Assembly: GCF_905372525.1 (NCBI RefSeq)
Contig: NZ_CAJPPN010000002.1
Span: forward strand, 62,001 to 126,000
Direction of reading: 5' to 3'
Length of the DNA: 64,000 nucleotides
Origin: an uncultured Porphyromonas sp.
GTDB taxonomy: Bacteria > Bacteroidota > Bacteroidia > Bacteroidales > Porphyromonadaceae
A program made the position numbers and the translations under genes. Positions 53,653-61,172 of this stretch are shown piece after piece. The notes beneath the pieces were generated by a model. It did not search any database. It was not told the origin of the DNA and saw only the letters and a list, made by a program, of their open reading frames with translations. Within the stretch, counting starts at the first letter, position 1. Each line of letters opens with the position of its first letter.

Positions 53653-54678
53653 TCACATTGTTACGCGCGCAAAGGGTACAGCATCAAGTCCTGTACGACG
53701 ACCTTCCATGTAGCTAAAGTAGCCATTCATCGCCACCATCGCAGCATTGTCCGTCGTGTAGGCGAACTTGGGGATGAAGATCTTCCAGCCATACCGCTGA
53801 GCGTGCTCCTCGAAGGCTGCTCTTAGCCCCGTGTTGGCAGAGACCCCCCCAGCAAGAGCAACCTGATCAATACCTAAGTCCTTGGCCGCCTGACGGAGTT
53901 TCTTCATCAGAATATCAATAACCGTAGCCTGGAGAGAGGCACAGAGGTCTGCCTTACGCTCCTCGATGAAGTTAGGGTTCTTAGCGAGCTCATCCCTCAG
54001 GGTGTAGAGGAACGAAGTCTTCAGCCCACTGAAGCTATAGTCATAGCCTGCGATATGAGGCTTGCTGAAGGAGAAAGCCTTAGGATCACCCTCATTGGCT
54101 AGGCGATTGACGATAGGCCCTCCGGGATATCCTAGTCCCATGACCTTGGCACACTTGTCGAAGGCTTCACCCGCAGCATCATCGATCGTCTGACCAATGA
54201 TCTGCATATCGGAGGCGGAGCGCACGAGGATGATCTGTGAGTTTCCCCCAGAGACGAGGAGACAGAGGAAGGGGAACTGAGGAGCTACATGTGGCTCTCC
54301 CTCCTCCTCGATGAAGTGTGCTAGGACGTGTGCGTGTAGGTGATTGACCTCCACCATAGGGATCCCAAGGGAGAGAGCTAGCCCCTTGGCAAAGTTCGTC
54401 CCAACAAGGAGTGATCCGAGGAGTCCGGGGCCACGTGTGAAGGCTATAGCGTCCAGATCTCCAAGGGTAATACCAGCCCTCCGGATGGCCTCGCTGACGA
54501 CAGGCACGATATTCTGCTCATGAGCTCGGGAGGCCAACTCGGGCACTACCCCCCCATAGGCCGTGTGTACGGCTTGAGAGGCGATGACGTTGCTGAGCAG
54601 GGTATGCCCTGAGAGGACAGCCGCAGAGGTGTCGTCGCAGGAGCTCTCGATACCCAGTATGATAGGTGATTGATGCAT
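53653..54678 (-). CDS. tsaD: tRNA threonylcarbamoyladenosine synthase subunit TsaD
   Basis: Transfers the threonylcarbamoyl group to A37 of ANN-decoding tRNAs. The start MHQSPIILGIESSCDDTSAA, the metal motif HLHAHVLAHF, LLVSGGNSQIILV, GGPIVNRLA and ALAGGVSANTGLR are diagnostic. I chose the ATG at 54678; the frame reaches 54711 but overlaps the promoter. Confidence 0.97.
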   Translation of the reverse strand: MHQSPIILGIESSCDDTSAAVLSGHTLLSNVIASQAVHTAYGGVVPELASRAHEQNIVPVVSEAIRRAGITLGDLDAIAFTRGPGLLGSLLVGTNFAKGLALSLGIPMVEVNHLHAHVLAHFIEEEGEPHVAPQFPFLCLLVSGGNSQIILVRSASDMQIIGQTIDDAAGEAFDKCAKVMGLGYPGGPIVNRLANEGDPKAFSFSKPHIAGYDYSFSGLKTSFLYTLRDELAKNPNFIEERKADLCASLQATVIDILMKKLRQAAKDLGIDQVALAGGVSANTGLRAAFEEHAQRYGWKIFIPKFAYTTDNAAMVAMNGYFSYMEGRRTGLDAVPFARVTM

Positions 54679-54708
54679 CTTGTTTTCTTCTTCCAGCTTC
54701 TTACGTGA

Positions 54709-54716
54709 CAAAAGTA
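54709..54716 (-). promoter_or_regulatory. -7 promoter box of the tsaD operon
   Basis: TACTTTTG on the minus strand, about 31 bases before the tsaD ATG; matches TAnnTTTG. Confidence 0.55.
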
Positions 54717-54976
54717 CGAAATTGTCCCTGCACAGCCTCGTCCAGAGCCTTAGGGATCCTCTCGAGGCTACCTAGGGAGAGACTCCGTACTCACCCTACC
54801 TATCTCCTCTCACCGCCGATACCAAGCGGTAGGAGCTTCCCCCGACTCTCCTATTATTCAGGTTACGTACTGCCTCCTTAGCCGATAGGAGGGCTCTAGG
54901 TGAGCACCAGTTCATCGCTCAAAGCACTGTCCCATAGCACAGCCATAGGGCTGACGCTGCTTTTCTCCTAGATCCC

Positions 54977-55335
54977 CAGGGCTGACGCATGAAATCACTA
55001 TAGTGCAAGGGCAAGGACGTCAAGGAGTATACGCCGAAGATAAAAGATAGAAGTATCTATGTCTTAGTCCAGATATACCAAGCTAATACCTCCTACCTAG
55101 GAGGGATGAGTATACACGTGTGTACACAACTGTATACCCACGTGTACACAACAGTATACACGCGTGTACACTATCTCGCTCTAAGTATATCCTCTGTAGG
55201 GCTCGCTTGTATGTCTATTCCTTGGGGATAATACGTAGGATCTCTAGTGATGGGCTAAGGCTCTCAGGGATATGAAATAATATCCCCGAAGATCCAAAGG
55301 CAGGAGTGTGCGAGCGAAATCATGCGTCGACCCTG
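54977..55335 (-). mobile_element. MITE-like element, copy E
   Basis: Best copy for defining the ends: left CAGGGCTGACGCATGA, right TCATGCGTCGACCCTG, inverted. Identical 10-bp direct repeats CCTAGATCCC flank it exactly (54967-54976 and 55336-55345). It is 359 bp, in the opposite orientation to copies B and D, and includes a CCTCCTACCTAGGAGG palindrome beside the array. No transposase frame is present. Confidence 0.95.
55110..55171. repeat. array of three 18-bp near-palindromes, 22-bp period (copy E)
   Basis: Units at 55110, 55132 and 55154: GTATACACGTGTGTACAC, GTATACCCACGTGTACAC and GTATACACGCGTGTACAC, with linkers AACT and AACA. Confidence 0.92.
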
Positions 55336-55501
55336 CCTAGATCCCTCTAGCCTTCTCCCCCCAGAGATTTTACACACCGCTATCGTTCTCCACCTCTCAT
55401 CACTATACCATTATATATGTACCCATGTACCACAAGAAACATAAGGGGACAAGTATGCCTGCTAAGGGCTCTATCCCAAGGAGCAAACAAAGAGAATCCC
55501 G

Positions 55502-55654
55502 CCCGTATAATCACCTCTGTATCAAGCATACCGATGCAGCAAAAACGAACATACCGAGAGGACAGATGCGCTCTCGGTAAGAGCGCACCCATCACCTATG
55601 TAAGGTGACGAGGACGCTCTTACCGAGAGCCCCAACGGGTAGATTATATACTCG
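55502..55654 (+). repeat. long-hairpin repeat, copy near element E
   Basis: CGAACATACCGAG at 55546-55558, then a hairpin at 55571-55629. The outer stem is CTCTCGGTAAGAGCG with its complement (15 bp) and the inner stem TCACCT/AGGTGA around ATGTA. The six bases between, CACCCA against TCCTCG, do not match exactly. Sequence and layout match the copy at 45.3 kb, including the AT-rich outer ends. Confidence 0.78.
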
Positions 55655-55989
55655 ATATGCCCCCCTCGGGATACACCTCATCTGGCCTACTCTACCAAGC
55701 CCATCTTAGGACACAACCAACCCAAGACGAGCATGTTAGTCCGCTCCTTACAAAGAGCGGGATAAGACCTCCATGAACGCAATAAAGGTAGGCTAGAGCA
55801 CTTCCCCGCCCCCCTAGCACAGCCCCCCCTCATCGTCCATCACTACATCGGGTCAGGACTACAAGATAGCTCCTTATGTCTCTAGGCTGAGCATCCGAGA
55901 CCTAGCTTAACCTACTTGGCCTAAGCACAAAGGCTTCTGCCTCTGAAGCCCCCACGAGCGGGCAGGGAAGGCCTTATCGGGAAAATGAC
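55655..55989. other. gap without recognised gene
   Basis: No gene or RNA was recognised. GGCTTCTGCCTCTGAAGCC near 55930 is a weak 7-bp hairpin of unknown value. Confidence 0.45.
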
Positions 55990-55997
55990 TACCTTTG
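55990..55997 (+). promoter_or_regulatory. -7 promoter box of the C1B peptidase gene
   Basis: TACCTTTG, about 80 bases before the ATG. Confidence 0.5.
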
Positions 55998-56076
55998 GGA
56001 GGCTTGCCTGTTACGTGCAGGTACATGCTATGCGAACTAGTTCAACTAAATAACAGTAAGTACAACACATCGCGTA

Positions 56077-57288
56077 ATGAAGAAACTCATCGCTATCATG
56101 GCCGTGGCTGGGATGGTCTCCACCCTCTCAGCTCAGACGCCTAACCAGCCCAAGGACGCTGGAGAGACCAACCAATTCACCACTGTGAAGGACGCGCGTA
56201 TCAGTGCGATCAAGAACCAAGCTAATTCTGGGACTTGTTGGGCATACTCTGGCCAGAGCTTCCTAGAGGGAGAGCTCCTGCGCATAGGCAAGGGGAACTT
56301 CGACCTCTCCGAGATGTTCGTCGTCAGTCACTCCTATCGAGACAAAGGACGCAAGTACGTCCGCATGCACGGCAAGCTCAACTTCGCACAAGGCGGCTCA
56401 TTCTACGACGTCCTCTATGTATTGAAGACCTACGGAGCCGTCCCCCGCTCTGTCATGATGGGGCTGAACTATGGGACGAACAAGAACCAACACAGTGAGA
56501 TGGAGACGGGGCTCAAGGCCTTCCTCGATGCCATCATCAAGAACCCCAACGGCAAGCTCTCCACGGCGTGGTACCCTGCCTTTACCTCGATCATCGACTC
56601 CTACCTAGGCAAGCTACCTGAGGAGTTCACCTTCGCAGGGAAGAAGTATACGCCTAAGACCTATGCACAGGCTCTCGGGATCAACCCCGACGACTATATC
56701 TCGCTGACCTCCTTCACACACCACCCCTTCTACAGCAAGTTTGCCCTAGAGATCGAGGACAACTGGCGCTGGGCGCAGAGCTACAATATCCCTATTGACG
56801 AGTTCATGCGTGTAATGGAGACTGCTATCGACAAGGGCTACACCATCGCTTGGGGCTCTGACGTGAGCGAACAAGGCTTCACCCGAGATGGTCTGGCCGT
56901 CCTACCCGACATCGAGGAGATCGAGACCAAGGGATCGGACCAGGCTCGCTGGGTAGGTCTCAGCTATGGAGAGAAGCAGAACTACATCCGACAGATGGTC
57001 AATCGTCCTGACGTCCCCGAGATCGACCCCACGCAGGAGTATCGTCAGAAGGGCTATGACAACTATGAGCTCACCGATGACCACGGCATGGTAATCTTCG
57101 GCATGGCCAAGAACCAGATCGGACGTAAGTTCTTCCTCGTACAGAATTCCTGGGGTGAGACGGGTAAGTACAAGGGGGTATGGTATGCCTCCTACAACTT
57201 CGTCAAGGGCAAGACGATGAACATCATCGTCAATCGTAAGGCTCTCCCAGACGACATCGCCAAGAAGCTTGGGGTAAGCAACAAGTAA
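56077..57288 (+). CDS. exported C1B cysteine peptidase (aminopeptidase C/bleomycin hydrolase type)
   Basis: A 403-residue papain-fold peptidase. A signal peptide MKKLIAIMAVAGMVSTLSAQ precedes the domain, unlike cytoplasmic PepC. The active Cys54 is in NQANSGTCWAYSGQSF, the His in DDHGMVIFGMAKNQ and the Asn in VQNSWGETGKYKG. Known family members trim N-terminal residues; the exported form probably helps degrade host peptides. It is monocistronic between its own promoter and terminator. Confidence 0.92.
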   Translation: MKKLIAIMAVAGMVSTLSAQTPNQPKDAGETNQFTTVKDARISAIKNQANSGTCWAYSGQSFLEGELLRIGKGNFDLSEMFVVSHSYRDKGRKYVRMHGKLNFAQGGSFYDVLYVLKTYGAVPRSVMMGLNYGTNKNQHSEMETGLKAFLDAIIKNPNGKLSTAWYPAFTSIIDSYLGKLPEEFTFAGKKYTPKTYAQALGINPDDYISLTSFTHHPFYSKFALEIEDNWRWAQSYNIPIDEFMRVMETAIDKGYTIAWGSDVSEQGFTRDGLAVLPDIEEIETKGSDQARWVGLSYGEKQNYIRQMVNRPDVPEIDPTQEYRQKGYDNYELTDDHGMVIFGMAKNQIGRKFFLVQNSWGETGKYKGVWYASYNFVKGKTMNIIVNRKALPDDIAKKLGVSNK

Positions 57289-57327
57289 CTCTCCCCCTCC
57301 TAGTCTGGTGGGAATAAAACAATGAAC

Positions 57328-57361
57328 AAAGGGGCTCCTCGATCATCCGAGGAGCCCCTTT
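57328..57361 (+). terminator. terminator of the C1B peptidase gene
   Basis: AAAGGGGCTCCTCG and CGAGGAGCCCCTTT pair perfectly (14 bp) around ATCATC, ending in TTT. Confidence 0.88.
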
Positions 57362-57494
57362 GGCATTTACCTCAGAGATACTTTTTCCTCGTTCTCGAGA
57401 CTCCGAGAAAACATAAATAGCTGTATACCAATAGGAACAAACTAGAAAGAGGAATAATTTATACAAAAATTTGGTTTGTATTGATTATTTGCCT

Positions 57495-57502
57495 TATCTT
57501 TG
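57495..57502 (+). promoter_or_regulatory. -7 promoter box before the glycan-island leader
   Basis: TATCTTTG with TTTG about 16 bases upstream, in an AT-rich setting. The transcript would start near 57508 and include the conserved hairpin at 57546. Confidence 0.6.
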
Positions 57503-57600
57503 CAGTGTGTTTTTCATGGTATTAGATTTAAGGTTAACGAAAAGGATTGGTTGTCGGGAGACAACCAATTCTTGCTTTATGGCGGTACCTCTTCTTCTGT
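57503..57600 (+). ncRNA. leader RNA with GNRA-capped hairpin upstream of the glycan genes
   Basis: A perfect 10-bp stem ATTGGTTGTC/GACAACCAAT with tetraloop GGGA (57546-57569) follows ATTAGATTTAAGGTTAACG. Leaders of this look occur upstream of capsule and exopolysaccharide loci in Bacteroidales, but I cannot name an RNA family with certainty. The next coding start is 57852, after a second promoter, so it may be a separate short RNA or a cut-off remnant. Confidence 0.5.
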
Positions 57601-57816
57601 GATAAGAGTCCCCCTTGCCATAGTCGTATAGAGACCAGAGTCACCTAAGCTCTGCCGACCCACACGCAGCCTCTGCGCTGAGCATCTATAGAGTATCCTT
57701 GGGATCCTAATGCTCCAAAGACACCAATCACCATTGCGCCCTCTCAGCAATGCTGGCGGGATAGCCCCCCAAAGGAAGCCCAGTCATATCCCCTACACAT
57801 ATTCGCTGCTTTACCG

Positions 57817-57824
57817 TATCTTTG
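57817..57824 (+). promoter_or_regulatory. -7 promoter box of the first acyltransferase
   Basis: TATCTTTG, 27 bases before the ATG at 57852. Bases 57601-57816 hold nothing else recognised. Confidence 0.6.
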
Positions 57825-57851
57825 CCAGGGAATAGATAAGACATCCTCTGT

Positions 57852-58925
57852 ATGATATCATCACTACAAGCTCTACGCTTCATCTTCGCCCTCTTCATCT
57901 TCGCACAGCACTTTCTACTGTTGGGGGAAGAGGTCAGATTCCTACTACCTGGGGCAGGCCCTATGGGGGTAAGCTTCTTCCTCGTGCTTAGTGGTTTTGT
58001 GATGAGTATCGGCTATGCAGAGCGGGTGAAGGAATCCAACTTCAATTGGTGGGACTTCATGAAGAAGCGCCTCATTCGGGTGTGGCCTCTACACATACTC
58101 TGCCTCGCAGTCTGGTTACTTGCAACTAGTATTAATGGGACGCTTGAAACTAGAGCTCCTCTGCCCATCCTTGGCAATCTCTTCATGCTACAAGGTTGGA
58201 TTCCTATGGTTGAAGCAAAAGGTAATGATGTCTCATGGTGTCTTTCTACCCTAATATTCTTCTATGCGCTCTTCCCTTCAATTTCCCGTCTGAGGACTAA
58301 GTGGCTTATAGGGGGATTAGTTATATATGGGGCTCTTATAGCGCTCTTCGGATCTCAGTTACCCCTAGTTGACCACAGAGGTTTTACACTTCGATATTGG
58401 TTCTTCTATTTTTCCACTGCAGCTAGACTTATTGATTGCGTTGTTGGAATGCTTGCTTACCGCCTCCTCCTATATGTAGAGGAACATGGACTCCTATCTT
58501 GGTGGCAAAAACAAGATCTTGTAAAGCGACTACTGATGGAGTCTCTTCCTGTGATTCTCTTCATTGCTGCATTCCAATTCGTTCGCCGATACGATGTGGC
58601 AGGGAATCATGCATACCCCTACCTCATTCCTAGCATGACCATCATTTGCGTATTTGCAATAGCTCAAAAGAGTGGGGAGAAAAATGGCATTCCAGCCTAT
58701 TTATGCAGACCTTGGTTAATCTACCTAGGTGAAATTAGCTTCAGTTTCTATATGATTCACCATCTAGTTATTCGGATTATGAATATGACCTTTAGCTGGA
58801 TATACCCAGAGCTATATTGGGTTCCTCGTCTAGTGATTACATTGGGGGTGTCCATCATCGGGAGTATTATAATCAATAGGTATTTCGAACAGCCTATCAC
58901 AAGACTACTTTCACGTAAGGACTAG
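57852..58925 (+). CDS. acyltransferase_3 family membrane O-acyltransferase
   Basis: A 357-residue integral membrane protein with about ten segments. The family hallmarks are LRFIFALFIFAQHF near the start (the conserved His), GVSFFLVLSGFVMSIGYAERV, KKRLIRVWPLHILCL (R-x10-H type) and FSFYMIHHLVIRI near the end. Such enzymes O-acetylate or otherwise acylate surface glycans. It is paralogous to the gene at 60124. The DNA is visibly AT-richer than flanking genes, suggesting horizontal origin. Confidence 0.9.
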   Translation: MISSLQALRFIFALFIFAQHFLLLGEEVRFLLPGAGPMGVSFFLVLSGFVMSIGYAERVKESNFNWWDFMKKRLIRVWPLHILCLAVWLLATSINGTLETRAPLPILGNLFMLQGWIPMVEAKGNDVSWCLSTLIFFYALFPSISRLRTKWLIGGLVIYGALIALFGSQLPLVDHRGFTLRYWFFYFSTAARLIDCVVGMLAYRLLLYVEEHGLLSWWQKQDLVKRLLMESLPVILFIAAFQFVRRYDVAGNHAYPYLIPSMTIICVFAIAQKSGEKNGIPAYLCRPWLIYLGEISFSFYMIHHLVIRIMNMTFSWIYPELYWVPRLVITLGVSIIGSIIINRYFEQPITRLLSRKD

Positions 58926-58996
58926 AAATAAAAACTCTTTTCTCAAAAACAACATAAATCCAGCAAAGTAAAAGAATTAACCCAAGAATAAAGACA

Positions 58997-60118
58997 ATGA
59001 AACTAGTGTATCTCATTAACAACACCTGGTATGCAGGTGGACAAACCAGAGTTCTAGCCAACAAAGTGAACTACTGGGTAGAGCATGGACATGAAGTATA
59101 TATCCTCACCACAGATCAACTGGGGAGACAGCCATTCTATGAGATCGACCCTCGGGTCAAGATGATAGACTTCGATATCAGGTACATTCAAGCTGACCAA
59201 CTAAGTAAGTGGGAAAAGATTAAACTAAATCCTACATTCTTACGTCATCACTGGAGGCTCCTAAAGAAAACACTATCCGAAATCCGTCCCGACATAACAA
59301 TTTCTATGTTTGGTAAGGACATGTATCTGTTACCCTTTATTAAAGATGGTAGTGCTAAGATCCTAGAGGCTCATGGAGCTAGATATACATGGATTTTCTC
59401 TAGGAAGGGACTGCTCGGCAAGCTTCACAATTGGGTAGACCTGCAAATCGTGAAGAGGTTCGACCGCCTAGTCACCCTGACTCATGAAGACTTGCCAACA
59501 TGGGGTGTAAATAATGCAATTTGTATCACCAATGCTAGTAGTTTTGAACCAACCGAAGTTGCAAATTTAGATGTTCATAAGGTCATCGCCTCTGGGCGAT
59601 ATAGTGAACAGAAAAACTTCGAAAGCCTCATAGAGGCTTGGGTCATCGTGCATAGCCTACACCCCGAGTGGATATTGAAGCTTTGTGGACAGGGATTGGA
59701 GAATCTAGACCATATGATTGATGCTTTAGGTCTGGGTGATAGTATCGAAAAGTATGAATCCAAGAATATGCTTAAGGAGTACATGGACTCCTCTATCTGT
59801 GCATGTAGCTCAAAGCATGAGGGACTATCAATGATCCTTGTAGAGTCTCATATGTGTGGTATACCTGGAGTCTCATATGCGTGTCCTTGCGGTCCTCGAG
59901 ACATAATAGTGGATGGGGAAACAGGGTTCCTCATAGAGCAGGTTGGTGATCACATCAGCCTTGCTAAGTCGATTGTGAGATTAATAGAGGATGAAGATAC
60001 CCGAAAAACTATGGGGCGAAATGCACGGGAAAGAGCCATACGATTATTCTCGGTTGAGGTGATCATGAATCAATGGATTAGGCTATTCAAAGAACTAACA
60101 GAAACGGCTAAAAGATAA
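58997..60118 (+). CDS. glycosyltransferase, GT4 family
   Basis: A 373-residue GT-B transferase. The N-terminus YLINNTWYAGGQTRVLANKVNYW gives the Gly-rich acceptor loop; the C-terminal half shows VIASGRYSEQKNFESLIEAW, ACSSKHEGLSMILVESHMCGIP (E-x7-E) and DGETGFLIEQVGD. It lies between two acyltransferases, with the next gene only five bases downstream. It is AT-richer than the rest of the window. Substrate is unknown. Confidence 0.9.
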   Translation: MKLVYLINNTWYAGGQTRVLANKVNYWVEHGHEVYILTTDQLGRQPFYEIDPRVKMIDFDIRYIQADQLSKWEKIKLNPTFLRHHWRLLKKTLSEIRPDITISMFGKDMYLLPFIKDGSAKILEAHGARYTWIFSRKGLLGKLHNWVDLQIVKRFDRLVTLTHEDLPTWGVNNAICITNASSFEPTEVANLDVHKVIASGRYSEQKNFESLIEAWVIVHSLHPEWILKLCGQGLENLDHMIDALGLGDSIEKYESKNMLKEYMDSSICACSSKHEGLSMILVESHMCGIPGVSYACPCGPRDIIVDGETGFLIEQVGDHISLAKSIVRLIEDEDTRKTMGRNARERAIRLFSVEVIMNQWIRLFKELTETAKR

Positions 60119-60123
60119 CGAGT

Positions 60124-61146
60124 ATGCTACAGTCCCTGCAATCACTACGCTTCATCTTTACATGTCTGATTTTCTGCTTTCATTTTCCGATTGGCACTTA
60201 TGAGCCCCTCTTTCCTGAAGGAGGAGCCATAGGGGTCTCATTCTTCCTTGTATTAAGCGGATTCGTGATGAGTCTGGGCTATGCAGATAAGGTATCCCAG
60301 AATAATTTTAGGTGGTATGACTTCATATTCAAGCGTCTAATCAAGCTTTGGCCTTTACATATATTATGCCTCTTTATCTGGATTGGTGCTGCCTATATGG
60401 CTTGGGGAGGTAAGGATATCCATCTTTTACCCCTCATGGGGAATGCGATTCTTCTACAATCTTGGTTCCCGATTAAGGAGATGGAGGGAAACTCTGTGGC
60501 ATGGTACTTATCTACACTTGTCTCCTTCTATATGATATATCCTATCCTCGCAAAACTTTCCCTAAAGAAGCTCATCGTATTCTTCTGTACTCTAACTCTT
60601 TTTATATCCTTATTCTCAAACTTCATCCCCGCACAACTCCAAGAGTGGTACTGGTATAAGTTTCCCCCAACTCGCCTCATAGATTTTGTCCTTGGAATAA
60701 TCTTGTATCATACCTATGTGAGACTTAATCGGGTAAAGCTTCCTCCTATTATTTTTAGAGATCTACTCCCTCTAACTTTCTCCGCTATAGGGCTATTCAT
60801 TATCCATGGGAAGCCAAATATGATGGAAATTTCTGGTCGAGTTTTCTATATAGTAAGTGGCATAACAATCCTCTCCTATGCGATCTATGAGAGGCGAGGT
60901 TACAGTCCTATGTGGCTTAAGAATAGGACTCTCCTCTACCTTGGTGAGATTAGCTTTAGCTTCTATATGATCCACAATCTGGTTATTTTAATCACTAAGC
61001 AAATATTGAGCAGGGTGTACCCTGATCATCACTGGACTATAAGATTTATTGTAACCTTTTTAGTGGCTATCATCGGGAGTATCATCGTCAATAAGTACTT
61101 TGAGCAGCCCATCTCAAAGCTCCTATCGCGTAGCACACGCAGATAG
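60124..61146 (+). CDS. acyltransferase_3 family membrane O-acyltransferase (paralogue)
   Basis: A 340-residue relative of the protein at 57852, sharing SFFLVLSGFVMS, FKRLIKLWPLHILCL, YLGEISFSFYMIH and the ending SIIVNKYFEQPISKLLSR. The pair probably arose by duplication, though they have diverged well beyond that core. The membrane layout is the same. The two enzymes may put acyl groups on different positions of one surface glycan. Confidence 0.9.
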   Translation: MLQSLQSLRFIFTCLIFCFHFPIGTYEPLFPEGGAIGVSFFLVLSGFVMSLGYADKVSQNNFRWYDFIFKRLIKLWPLHILCLFIWIGAAYMAWGGKDIHLLPLMGNAILLQSWFPIKEMEGNSVAWYLSTLVSFYMIYPILAKLSLKKLIVFFCTLTLFISLFSNFIPAQLQEWYWYKFPPTRLIDFVLGIILYHTYVRLNRVKLPPIIFRDLLPLTFSAIGLFIIHGKPNMMEISGRVFYIVSGITILSYAIYERRGYSPMWLKNRTLLYLGEISFSFYMIHNLVILITKQILSRVYPDHHWTIRFIVTFLVAIIGSIIVNKYFEQPISKLLSRSTRR

Positions 61147-61172
61147 ACCTTACCCCCTGACATAAATTACCC

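Noticed and set aside
10034..55171. Arrays of near-identical 18-mers as CRISPR
   Set aside because: Linkers are only 4 bases and there are two or three units per locus; no cas gene is present.
55417..55608. 63-residue frame near element E
   Set aside because: It runs into the hairpin repeat, is short, has no promoter and no recognisable content.
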